Below are positions 49,301-59,364 of a stretch of DNA of 64,000 nucleotides, piece by piece. The DNA is from Paenibacillus sp. D2_2. Lineage in GTDB: Bacteria; Bacillota; Bacilli; Paenibacillales; Paenibacillaceae. The DNA lies in assembly GCF_031199965.1 (NCBI RefSeq), contig NZ_CP133605.1:1024501-1088500 (forward strand). Reading direction: 5' to 3'. The first letter of the stretch is position 1. Each line of letters begins with the position of its first letter. The notes beneath the pieces are model-generated. The model did no database searches. It had not been told where the DNA came from and saw only the letters and a list, made by a program, of their open reading frames with translations. A program made the position numbers and the translations under genes.

Positions 49301-51497
49301 GAAGATCAGGAGATAGACGGTCAATTGAATGATGATGGAACTTTTTCTATCAATGTACCAGGTGATACCAGGGGATAACTCCTTTGAGATTTATGTGTAT
49401 GATATTGCTGGCAACGGGATGATACATCCGGCGCATATCGTGAATTATACATTAGATAATAATGTGACACCTGTTCTGACGCCTTCACAGGTGCAGGAGA
49501 ATGGCGATGCTAATCTCAGTATTAACTTCTCAGTTACATCTGCAGTTTACTCAGCAAAATTTGATTTACTATACAGCAAGGAGTTAGCTGATATTAGTGT
49601 ATCTGAAAGCGCGGAATTGAAGGAGCATCAGGTGAAGAATAACCCGGATGAAGAGCTCACTGTTACGGCCGTAGTTTATGATCATAGTGGAGATTTGAAC
49701 AGATATGAGTTCTTTACAAGTTTAAATGAAGTTAATGGCTATACTGGCAAAGGTTCATTAGCTAACTTTACCATCAAACAAATTCCAGCAGGCCATTATA
49801 CCTTTGTAATTAAGAATTTAGTTCTGCTGGACCGAGATGGCTATGAAATTCCTGTTGATGTGAACGATACAGTTGAGCTAACGGTTGAAACAGTTCAACA
49901 GGCTGAGCTTTCTGTAACCCCTCTTTCGTTAGGCTTGGAGGTGGGTGATACGGATAAATTAACGGTTTCCTATAAAGCTTCAGACGGTACGGTGACAGAC
50001 GTTACCGAGAATGCGACATACACAGTAAACAATCCCGATATTGTCGAGGTGCAGAAAGGCATTGTAACAGGCAAACAGAAAGGCTTCACTACTATTCATG
50101 TTGCGTATGAAGGTCTGTCGGTAACTGTTGCTGTTGTTGTTTTGGAGCACTTCAACAGAATACTTCAGGTTACTCCAGAAACCCTATCCCTGAAGAAGGG
50201 TGATAGTAAGAAATTAGCTGTCACTTATAAAGATTTAGACGGTTCGGTGACAGACGTAACCGAGAATGCGACATATGCTGTAAGCGATGCTAATATTGTT
50301 ACGGTGCAAAAAGGTGAAGTAACAGGCAAGCAAAAAGGCAGCACGAATATTGATATTACGTATGATGGTTTGAAGGTAACTGTTAATGTTAATGTAACCG
50401 AGTCGAGCTCGGGCAGCAGCGGAGGCGACGGTGGTAGTAGCGGCAGTGGTGGAACGCCAACAACGCCAACAAAACCAACAACTCCTACAGCTGAAGGAGT
50501 TGTCAAAGAAGCAATCAAAGCAGGCGAACCTACGGTTCTGAAGCTTCCGGGCGGCTTGACTGTAACAATTCCGGCAGGTGCAATCAGCTCGGCTGATGCT
50601 GCATTTGTTCAAGGAAGTGTTGCTTCCAAGGAGGATACCGAAGCTTTATTGAAGGGACTACAATTAGGATCTACGATTAAGGCTTTCGGAGTATACTATG
50701 ACTTCGCGATCCTGGACAAGGATGGAAAAGTACTCGAAAATATCGTCTTCAGCAAGCCAGCAGAAGTATCCATACCATTGGAAGCATTGAATGCTGGTGA
50801 CTTCAACGGTGAGAAGATCAATCTGTTCAAGATCGGTGAGAACGGTCAATTAAGCGGACGTACAGCCCGCCTGGTCGACGGCAAAGTGGTCGCCCATCTG
50901 AACAGCTTCAGCCGCTATATGTTCATGGCTAAGAACATCGCCTTTACAGACGTAACAAAGGCGAAATATCCATGGGCGGTTAATGAAATTGAAGTGCTCG
51001 CTTCCAAGGATATCATTACGGGAACGAGTGCAGATCAGTACACGCCAGGCAAGCAAGTGACACGGGCTGAATTCATCTCCTTATTAGTGAGGGCCCTGGA
51101 GCTTGGTAAGAGTGAAAATAGCGAAACTCAGTTCAGCAATGTCCAGTCCGAAAACTGGTACTATGATGCGGTTCAGGCCGCAGTATCGGCTGGATTAATT
51201 AATGGCTACGCCAACAATACATTTGCGCCGAACCAGAACATTACCCGTGCAGAGATGGCGGTCATCTTGTCCAGAGTTCTGCAGCATTTGGGCATAACTG
51301 AAGGCAAGGGAGCTTCTCTCCCAGGCTATGCTGATCAGGCACAGATTCAATCCTGGGCGAAGGATGCTGTCGCGCAGGTAGCTACACTCGGTATAATGCA
51401 AGGCCGAGGCGAGACTCACTTCGCTGCACAGGAGAATACAACCCGTGCTGAAGCCGCAGTAGTCGTATATCGTATTTTCAAAGGATACACGAAATAA
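46394..51497 (+). CDS. Vpr-like subtilisin (S8) cell-surface protease with PA, Big2 and SLH domains (four frameshifts)
   Basis: About 1,700 residues when repaired. Order: signal peptide (1-25); inhibitor I9-like propeptide (about 100-200); S8 catalytic domain with Asp in VGVIDTGIAYDHPDL, His in HGSHVSGIIAG, Ser in GTSMAAPHIAG; an inserted PA domain (DLTGKIAFIKRGSFSFEEKA); FnIII-like region; FlgD/Big-type beta domains; a cohesin-like stretch; two near-identical Big2 repeats (DVTENATYTVNNPDIVEVQ, DVTENATYAVSDANIVTVQ); a Gly/Ser linker; a ZU5/stalk-like region; and three SLH repeats at the C-terminus (TRAEF, TRAEM and TRAEA motifs) for S-layer anchoring. Breaks: one base near 47304, A at 48784-48786, G at 48935-48937, and an extra G (or two missing) at 49371-49374. 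TTG start at 46394. Confidence 0.9.
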
Positions 51498-51511
51498 AAT
51501 CGTGCAAAAAC

Positions 51512-51553
51512 AAAAGGAACTGCCAGGGGTGCAAGCCTCCGGCAGTTCCTTTT
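51512..51553. terminator. Bidirectional terminator
   Basis: AAAAGGAACTGCC / GGCAGTTCCTTTT with a 16-nt loop, between the protease gene and the convergent amidohydrolase gene. Confidence 0.92.
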
Positions 51554-51573
51554 CTATATTTACAGCTCACCAG

Positions 51574-52773
51574 CTACAACTTCTCCCGGAACATCGTAGC
51601 GATCCGCTTCGATCTTCTAGCTACTGCTTCGGCGGAGCAGGAAGCTTCAACTACGACGAGGCTCGCTTCATCCCCAACTCGCGGCCAGACCTGTTCCCCT
51701 TGGTAGTTAAGCGGGGTCCGTCCTCCTGTAATATACGAGAGCGTCTTTGCCAATGCGCGCTCATCCACCCAACCGGACACCTCAGCCAAACGACCAGCCC
51801 GTTCTAGAATGTCTCCATTACCGAAAGGCGACCAGACATCAAAGATATTATCGCAAGCGACAGAGACCGACACACCCTTCTGATCCAATAGGCCGACAGG
51901 CGGGAATTTCCGGTCGATCGGTACACTTGTTATAATCGAGATTCCTGCGTCCGCTAGAATTTCAGCCATTGCTTCGGCTTGGGCAAGGGTGATATCTCCG
52001 AGCGCGTAGGCATGGCTAACGGAAACTTTGCCTTGCAAGCCCGCTTCCTTCGTTAACTGAGCTAGTCTCTTCATCGTAAACACACCCAAGTGATCAGGAT
52101 CATGCAGATGCAAATCAATTCCGGCATTGCCCTCAACGGCCAACTCAACCATGAGCTGCAGTGAGGATTCGATATCTCCGTCTACCGTTGCCGGATCCAC
52201 CCCGCCGATGAAGCTTGCCCCTTGGCGCAGCGCCTCTCTGAGCAAATCTTTGGATGCAAATAATCCATGCTGCGGGAAGGCGACGATCTCATGCGATAGT
52301 TTGCCTTCGAAGGTATGCAGCGCTTCCTTCACCGTCTCCAAATTCTTCAGGCCCATTTCCGGATAAATATCGACATGGGTGCGCACATGAGTAACGCCGG
52401 ATCTCTGATAAATATCAAGCAGCTTCTCTGCGCGTTGTTTTGTAGGCGTCTCCACGGCAGGGAGGGTTTTCTTTTCGATTTCAAGTCGTTCGAATATACT
52501 TCTTACCGGAGTAACAGCTCTCCACCGATCACCCAGCAGCGTCTTGTCCAAATGGCAGTGCTTTTCGATGAAAGAAGGTAGAATCAGCATCTGCTTAGCA
52601 TCTTTTTGCGGCAGCCCATCATGGATGACCTCGCTGGAAGGTATAATCTTCGCGATGATCCCGTCTTGAATTAACAAGTGGAATAGCTCTGTCCGTGTAC
52701 CCGTGACAACACCCTGCTCCGTCTCAAAGCCGCTCTCCAGCCGGGCATTCGTCAGCCAAAATGTTGAACTCAT
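51574..52773 (-). CDS. Amidohydrolase family protein, cytosine-deaminase-like, copy 1
   Basis: 399 residues, intact. Metal-dependent TIM-barrel hydrolase of the cytosine/isoguanine deaminase type. Metal-site motifs are LPSFIEKHCHLDKTLLG (HxH), IDLHLHDPDHLG (third His), KVSVSHAYALGD (His) and ACDNIFDVWSPFGNGD (catalytic Asp). The first motif is HCH rather than the usual HIH. The start ATG at 52773 follows GAGGATG. It is downstream of a paralogous gene (52822-54048) in the same orientation and both are divergent from a LysR regulator, so this is a probable two-gene catabolic operon. The substrate is unknown and could be a cyclic amide, pterin or pyrimidine. Confidence 0.88.
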   Translation of the reverse strand: MSSTFWLTNARLESGFETEQGVVTGTRTELFHLLIQDGIIAKIIPSSEVIHDGLPQKDAKQMLILPSFIEKHCHLDKTLLGDRWRAVTPVRSIFERLEIEKKTLPAVETPTKQRAEKLLDIYQRSGVTHVRTHVDIYPEMGLKNLETVKEALHTFEGKLSHEIVAFPQHGLFASKDLLREALRQGASFIGGVDPATVDGDIESSLQLMVELAVEGNAGIDLHLHDPDHLGVFTMKRLAQLTKEAGLQGKVSVSHAYALGDITLAQAEAMAEILADAGISIITSVPIDRKFPPVGLLDQKGVSVSVACDNIFDVWSPFGNGDILERAGRLAEVSGWVDERALAKTLSYITGGRTPLNYQGEQVWPRVGDEASLVVVEASCSAEAVARRSKRIATMFREKL

Positions 52774-52821
52774 CTTTGTTCATCCTCTCGTAGTCATTCA
52801 AATTCATCTGAATATACGGAT

Positions 52822-54048
52822 TTATTTATAAAGAACGGTTACCGGATTTCCTTGATGGATCACGGCTACTCTTCTCGCCCGCCGTGCAACTGCTTCTGCG
52901 GAACAGCTTGCATCTACGAGAACGATATTGGCAGTATCGCCAACTTGCGGCCATACCTGCTGTCCTGTCTCATTAAGAGGGGTAATGCCCCCGGTAATAA
53001 ACTTCAGAGCTTGTCCTAGCGATCGTTCATCGCTCAGATTGAAGCGTTCAGCCAATATACCGGCCTTCTCCAGCACATCACCTTTCCCGAACGGGGACCA
53101 GTGATCGGTTATGCTGTCATCGCCAAGCGAGACAGTTACGCCCTTTTCATGCAAAAGGGGAATCGGGATTGTTCTTCCTAATGGAACTGAAGAAGTGATG
53201 GATATCCCTTGATACGCAAGCAGTTCCGCAACCTCTGCGGCTTCTTGATGTGGGATGTGGGCAAGAGCCAAAGCGTGGCTGAGCGTCACTCTTCCCTGCC
53301 AACCAGCTTCTTCGGTCAGCGCGGCCAGACGTTTATAGGTGAAAATGGCCAGATGCCCTGGATCATGCAGATGCAGATCGATATCCGCATCGGCTTCAAC
53401 GGCCAGTTCCATGATCGTCTGCAGCGATTTCTCTATATTCTCATCCAGCGTCGCGGGATCCACGCCGCCTACGAGGGAGGCTCCATTACGAAGCGCTTCT
53501 CTTACGAGCGGAACAGAGCCGCTACGCAGCAATCCATGCTGGGGAAAAGCGACAATTTCGATGGAAGCTTTATCTTTGTAAGCCTCTGTTATTTTAAGCA
53601 TCGCCTCCAGGTTTTTCAGGCCGATGATAGGATCTACATTGCAATGCGAACGGATATGGGTTGTACCCGCTTGAAGCAGCAAGTCCAGTAGCTTGCCCGC
53701 CCGTTCCTCTGTCACTGGCAGCAAGCGTGGGAGCAGTTCCTTTTCCTCCTCTAGCCTGGTCAGGATGCCTCTTGCAGGAATTGTTGGTGCTTTCCAGGGT
53801 CCGCCATAATAAGTCTTATCTAGATGGATATGCATATCCCTGAATGCAGGGAGTAACAGATGCTGATGTGCTTCCCGCTTAGGTAACTTAGTTTCCACCG
53901 GAGTGTCGGCCGGAACAATGGCCGATATAAGCCCACCGCGAATTTGAATATGAAAAATATCGGTCTCAGTCCCTATAACTGTGCCGCCTTCATAGTGATA
54001 TCCGGTTTCCAACCGTACATTCATCAGCCAATAGGCATGATCGGTCAT
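52822..54048 (-). CDS. Amidohydrolase family protein, cytosine-deaminase-like, copy 2
   Basis: 408 residues, intact. Same fold and motif set as copy 1: LPAFRDMHIHLDKTYYG (HxH intact), IDLHLHDPGHLA, RVTLSHALALAH and LGDDSITDHWSPFGKGD. The frame extends upstream to 54255, but ATG 54048 has GAGGCTGAGAG at 7 nt and aligns with the start of copy 1 (MTDHAYW versus MSSTFWL). The two copies are clearly paralogous but considerably diverged, which suggests related substrates or sequential steps rather than redundancy. It is divergent from the LysR gene with 130 nt between the starts. Confidence 0.88.
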   Translation of the reverse strand: MTDHAYWLMNVRLETGYHYEGGTVIGTETDIFHIQIRGGLISAIVPADTPVETKLPKREAHQHLLLPAFRDMHIHLDKTYYGGPWKAPTIPARGILTRLEEEKELLPRLLPVTEERAGKLLDLLLQAGTTHIRSHCNVDPIIGLKNLEAMLKITEAYKDKASIEIVAFPQHGLLRSGSVPLVREALRNGASLVGGVDPATLDENIEKSLQTIMELAVEADADIDLHLHDPGHLAIFTYKRLAALTEEAGWQGRVTLSHALALAHIPHQEAAEVAELLAYQGISITSSVPLGRTIPIPLLHEKGVTVSLGDDSITDHWSPFGKGDVLEKAGILAERFNLSDERSLGQALKFITGGITPLNETGQQVWPQVGDTANIVLVDASCSAEAVARRARRVAVIHQGNPVTVLYK

Positions 54049-54177
54049 TCTCTCAGCCTCCTCTGTTTTTGTATACCGATATGCTAACATAGAGATAATT
54101 ATATGAATAATATTAATAAAATTAGTTTTCTGAAGGTTTATCATATACCAAATTTCACAGAAGAGAGATGTCGAAGA

Positions 54178-55059
54178 ATGGATATCAGACAGTTGCGCTA
54201 TTTTATTGCGATTGTAGAAGAAGGAAAAATCTCTGCGGCAGCGGATCGGCTCCATATGTCTCAGCCACCGTTAAGCCAGCAATTGAAAGCGATGGAGGAG
54301 GAGCTTGGCTCAAGGTTAGTGGAGAGGGGTGGGAAGTCCCTGGAGATGACAGAGGCGGGCAAGGCGCTATATAAATATGCCCTGCAAATGACACAGCTTT
54401 TGGAAGAGGCCAAGCTGGAAGTGAAGGAGGTGGGCAATGGAGTGAATGGGAGGCTGACGATCGGTATTAATACTTTCTCGGTCGATGGCTTACCGGATAT
54501 TTTGCAACGGTTTAAAGAACTGTACCCCAAGGTCACTTATAGAATCCAGCAAAATGAGTCGTCTCATTTATGCAAATTAGTAGAGGAGCGCATCGTAGAG
54601 CTGGCGATTATCCGCTTGCCGCTAGAGCTGGAGCATTTCTCTGTTCTGCATCTTCATACTGAGCCGTTCTATTTCATCACTTCCGCGCAGCAGCCACTGC
54701 ATGACCGGGAAGAGGTTTCACTCGCCGATATCCATAGCTATCCGCTTATTCTTCCCAGCACAGAAGGTCTGGGTGTACATTATTCGATTATTGAGGCCTT
54801 CTCTCGGCATCAATTGCAGCCGAATCTCATTGGAGAATGCTCGGATATTCCCCTGCTGCTTGATCTGGTGACTTCCGAGTTCGCGGCTTCGATTGTTCCC
54901 GAGACTGTACTACGGCGCCATCCGGGTTATCCGATACAAGCTTATGAGATCATCGGCAATGGTTTGTCCACTTCTGTTGGGTTGATCTGGAACAAGCATC
55001 ATTACCTGTCCAAGGCGGCACAGAATTTCGTTGAAATGCTGAGAGACGAAATCTCTTAA
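54178..55059 (+). CDS. LysR family transcriptional regulator
   Basis: 293 residues, intact. The N-terminal winged HTH (MDIRQLRYFIAIVEEGKISA, ADRLHMSQPPLSQQLKAMEE) is canonical. The effector domain (NGVNGRLTIGINTFSVDGLPDIL and later LIGECSDIPLLLDLV) follows. It is divergently transcribed from the tandem amidohydrolases, the classic LysR arrangement, and so presumably activates them in response to a pathway intermediate. The ATG at 54178 gives the standard N-terminus; an in-frame ATG at 54103 would add 25 atypical residues. The binding site (AGAGAGAT) is moderate. Confidence 0.93.
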   Translation: MDIRQLRYFIAIVEEGKISAAADRLHMSQPPLSQQLKAMEEELGSRLVERGGKSLEMTEAGKALYKYALQMTQLLEEAKLEVKEVGNGVNGRLTIGINTFSVDGLPDILQRFKELYPKVTYRIQQNESSHLCKLVEERIVELAIIRLPLELEHFSVLHLHTEPFYFITSAQQPLHDREEVSLADIHSYPLILPSTEGLGVHYSIIEAFSRHQLQPNLIGECSDIPLLLDLVTSEFAASIVPETVLRRHPGYPIQAYEIIGNGLSTSVGLIWNKHHYLSKAAQNFVEMLRDEIS

Positions 55060-55219
55060 GCTAGATTATGTTTATATGACGAGTTGAGCAAGTCCATAGA
55101 AATGGACATAACAAGTGTTGAATCGGACCTTATGATTTCCAAAATGTAGAATTAAAATTAAATTGCACCAATTATTATTACAGAAAATGGAGGGATGACC
55201 AAATAATTAATCACAGTAT

Positions 55220-55233
55220 CGAAAGCGCTAACA
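55220..55233 (+). promoter_or_regulatory. Candidate CcpA cre site ahead of the GH87 gene
   Basis: CGAAAGCGCTAACA matches TGWAARCGYTWNCW at 13 of 14 positions (the first T is C). It lies 73 nt before the start codon. Confidence 0.55.
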
Positions 55234-55305
55234 ATCGGATTAGATTTGTCGTAGTGTCCGGAGGGAGTGATTTACATTATTACTCGGTTAGGAGGAAGGA
55301 ACAAG

Positions 55306-58300
55306 ATGCGAAATAGGTTTGTCGCTTGGTTGTTGATGGCGTCTATTATTTTCTCGGCCTTCTTTTCCAGTCTCGGACTTAATATCGAAGCTTCTGCTGC
55401 AACAGGTCCAAACCTTGCGGCGGGCAAAAGTGTAACCGCCAGTGGTTATGCGGATGTATACGTGGCTAGTAATGTTGTGGACCAGAATCAAGGAACCTAT
55501 TGGGAGAGTACGAACAATGCATTTCCGCAATGGATCCAGATTTCTCTTGGTAGCTCAGTGAATGTTGCACAAGTCGTGCTCAAGCTTCCGGCAAGCTGGG
55601 AGACAAGAACACAAACCTTGTCCATTCAAGGTAGTGCGAACGGCACGGACTTCTTCAATATCGTCAATTCTGCAGCTTACACATTTAATCCCTCTACAGG
55701 CAATTCAGTCTCAATTGATTTCCCTACAACGAATACGCAATATGTAAGAGTTCTTTTTACAGCTAATACAGGCTGGCCCGCGGCTCAATTGTCTGAACTT
55801 GAGGTGTATGGTGCTTCTGCGCCGACGGCCAAACCGATCCCGGCAAAATTGAAGCTGAAGATTGGGATGCCATGTCAGGCGTACAGACGGAGCCCACCTC
55901 CGATACTGGCGGTGGCTTGAATGTCGGTTGGATCGATGCAGGCGATTGGCTGGATTACTCCGTTAATGTGGCGGAGTCGGGAACCTACACCGTTGAATAT
56001 CGGATCGCTAGTAACACGAATACAGGTCAAATTCAGCTTCGTTCCGGGCAGACAACACTAGCGACAACCACAGTTCCTAACACTGGAGGCTGGCAAAATT
56101 GGCAGACCGTTACGGCAACGGTAACGTTAACCCAAGGCCTACAGACGCTTCGAGTGTATGCGGGAGGTCCTAGTTTTAATATCAATTGGATTAATTTCAA
56201 ATTAGGTGATACGGGCACTCAGCCGCTGACTGCACCTAGTAATTTGGCATATTCACAGCCGGTGTCTGGAACCATTCTGTTAACCTGGAATGCATCTACA
56301 GGAAGTACGGGTGTCCAGAGCTATGAGATTTACGCTAACGATCAGCTTCGAGGTACGGTGAATGGTTCAACTCTTACTTTTACGGACAATCAACCTTCCA
56401 CGGCTACCGTCACATATTATGTCATTGCTAAGGATGCCGCGGGTAATGCTTCCCCACGAAGCAACTCCGTTACACGTGTTGGAGAAGTTACCGGAGGCAG
56501 CAATCTGGCCTTGAACAAGCCAATCACGGCTTCCTCTACAGTTCATACCTACGTTGCAACCAATGCTAACGATGGCGACATCACGACCTATTGGGAGGGA
56601 GCTCCTAACGCATATCCGAATCAGTTAACCGTTAGTTTGGGAGCGAATGCAAATATTAGCTCTATAGTGCTTAAGCTGAATCCATCCTCTGAGTGGGGTA
56701 CACGGACACAGACGATTCAAGTGCTTGGGCGGGAGCAGAGTGCTTCCAGCTTCGTCAATCTGGTCTCTGCTACAGCGTATACGTTCAATCCGGCTACAGG
56801 TAATACGGTGACGATTCCGGTTACGGCAACCACTGCGGATATACGTCTCGTTTTCACTAGCAACACGGGCTCTTCAGCTGGCCAGGTGGCAGAATTTCAG
56901 ATCCTGGGTACGCCAGCCGCAAGTCCAGATCTTACGGTTTCCGGTTTATCGTGGAGTCCTACTTCGCCGAACGAGACTGCAACAATTACTTTAACGGCAG
57001 CTGTCAAGAATGTCGGAACAGCATCTTCACCAGCAACAACGGTTAACTTCTATTTAAATAACGCTTTGGCGGGAACTGCCACCGTTGGCGCATTAGCTCA
57101 AGGTGCCTCCCAGAATGTATCGGTGAACATTGGCGCTAAGACGGCCGCTTCCTATACAGTCAAGGCTGTCGTTGATGAAAGCAACACGGTTGTGGAGTGG
57201 GACAAGACGAACAACAGCTTTACAAATCCGACTCCTCTCGTTGTAAGTGAGGTTCCAAGCTCCGATCTCGTTCCAGCTGCAGTCTGGTCGCCAGGCAACC
57301 CTAGCGCTGGAGATACGGTGACCTTCTCTGTAAATTTGAAGAATCAGGGGAATATCGCTAGCTCCAGTGGAACGCACGCCGTTACACTTCTGCTTAAGGA
57401 TAGCCAAGGGAATACAATACGTTCCTTGAACGGCAACTATAACGGCAGCATTTCGGCAGGGGGCTCGGCTAACGTATCGCTGGGTACATGGACTGCTGCA
57501 AACGGTAATTATTCTGTGACAGCTACGGTTGCCGCAGATGCCAATGAAATTCCAGCAAAGCAGAACAATAATAGCGTTACAACAGGCTTCTACATCGGAC
57601 GCGGCGCAAATATGCCGTTTACGATCATTGAGGCGGAATCTCCTGCGAACAAGACGAATGGAACTATTCTAGCTCCGAACTTCAAGCCTGGAGACTATGC
57701 GGGCGAGGCCTCTGGCCGATCGGCCGTCTACCTGGATGGAACGGGAAAATATGTGGAGTTCACGCTGACTTCCCCGGCCAACGCATTTGTGCTACGCAGC
57801 TCCGTGGCCGAGAATACAACGGGAACCGTTAGCATTTATGCGAATGATGTGAAGAAAGGCAGCTTTACGGTGACCTCCAAGTATTCTCATGTATATGCGA
57901 CTCCAAGCACACTGGGCCAGTTGGGATATGACAATCAGCCAGGATCTGGCTTAACTGCTTACTGGCTCTATGAAGATTCCCAGCTGCTGCTGAATGAAGT
58001 GTACCCAGCTGGAACGAAGATCAAGATCCAAAAGGATACCGGAGACGTACCTTGGATCTATGTCGATCTACTGGAGACAGAAAATGTTGCTCCACCAGCG
58101 TCTAACCCTGATCCTAGCAAGTATGTCGAGGTCTCAGCGAGTAAATCCATCGAGCAGGCTTTGAACGAATTTAGACAGGATCAGACCAAGAAGGGGATAT
58201 TCATTCCTGCAGGCGAATGGACGATTAATAGCAAGATATTTTTATACGGAAGAGCAACGGAGATTATTGGCGCAGGTCCGTGGCATACGAAGCTGGTAGC

Positions 58301-59284
58301 TCCGAAGAATCAAACGAATACCAATGTCGGCTTCAATATTAGCTCTACGGCGGATGGATCAACGATTCGTGATTTGTCGGCATGGGGAACTATGTCTACA
58401 GAGTGGATGGTCCTGGTAAGTTTATCGATGGCAACGGAATGAAGAATGTAACCCTTCAGAATCTTTGGGTCGAGCATTTCATCTGCTTGTATTGGGGCGT
58501 TAACTCTTCCAATAACACATTTAAGAATAATCGAATCAAAAATTTGTTCGCAGATGGAATCAACATGACGAATGGTTCCTCCTATAATGTCATCGACAAC
58601 AACTATGCCCGGGGAACCGGGGACGATTCCTTTGCCTTGTTCAGTGCAATTGATGCCGGCGGTTCTTATAATATCGGCAACAAGTACACCAACTTGACGG
58701 CAACCTGTGTCAGACGTGCAGCGGCATTCGCGGTATACGGCGGTTCTGACAACCTGTTCCAGAACCTCTATGGTGCGGATACACTGACTTATCCGGGAAT
58801 TACGATCAGCAGCTTGAGCTTCGGATACAACACCTTAGGCTTCGGCGACAAGGATACAGTGATTGACGGCGTAACTTTGGACAGAACAGGTGGAGATTTC
58901 TGGACCAGTGTCGGCGCAGACGACAAAATTAACGAATACCAGAACTTTGGGGCTATATGGTTCTTTGGCGCAGACAGGGCCTTTAAGAACATACTGGTCA
59001 AGAACGTTGATATTAACAATCCCGTATACTTCGGTCTGATGTTCCAGACGAAATCGCCAGAGAATCTGCCGATGCAGAATGTCCGCATTGAAAATGTTAA
59101 CATCAACAACCCGACCCGCTACGGAATCAAGCTCGTGGTCAGTGCGGAACAAGGGCAGGGTCCAGTCTACGGCCAAGCTAGCTTTACGAATGTGAAGGTG
59201 AATAATCCAGGCGTTCGAGCGATTTACGGCGAGGATAAGAGTCCGAACTTCACGGTGAACAGAGTATCTGGGAACAATTGGTGA
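55306..59284 (+). CDS. Secreted GH87 alpha-1,3-glucanase (mycodextranase-like), discoidin-CBM6-FnIII-discoidin-CARDB-GH87 (two frameshifts)
   Basis: About 1,326 residues when repaired. Order: signal peptide 1-33 (ends SAAT); discoidin/F5-8C domain 34-175 (NLAAGKSVTASGYADVYVA); CBM6 about 190-305 (GKIEAEDWDAMSG, then GWIDAGDWLDYSV); FnIII about 310-400; second discoidin about 405-545 (NLALNKPITASSTVHTYVA); two CARDB-type domains about 550-775; and a right-handed beta-helix catalytic region to the end (KNVTLQNLWVEHFICLYWG, FADGINMTNGSSYNVID, RGTGDDSFALF). This order matches Bacillus/Paenibacillus alpha-1,3-glucanases that lyse fungal walls. Asp residues in ADGIN and GTGDDS are the likely catalytic acids. 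Breaks: a missing G at 55842-55843 and at 58384-58387. ATG 55306 follows GGAGGAAGG. Confidence 0.88.
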
Positions 59285-59303
59285 TGGCTTAGATATAAAA
59301 CAG

Positions 59304-59341
59304 CAGGTGCAGCGCAAACTTTGCGCTGCACCTGTATTTTT
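59304..59341 (+). terminator. Terminator of the GH87 gene
   Basis: A perfect 14-bp stem CAGGTGCAGCGCAA / TTGCGCTGCACCTG followed by TATTTTTT. Confidence 0.95.
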
Positions 59342-59364
59342 TAGGCTCGAATATCTCAATTACG

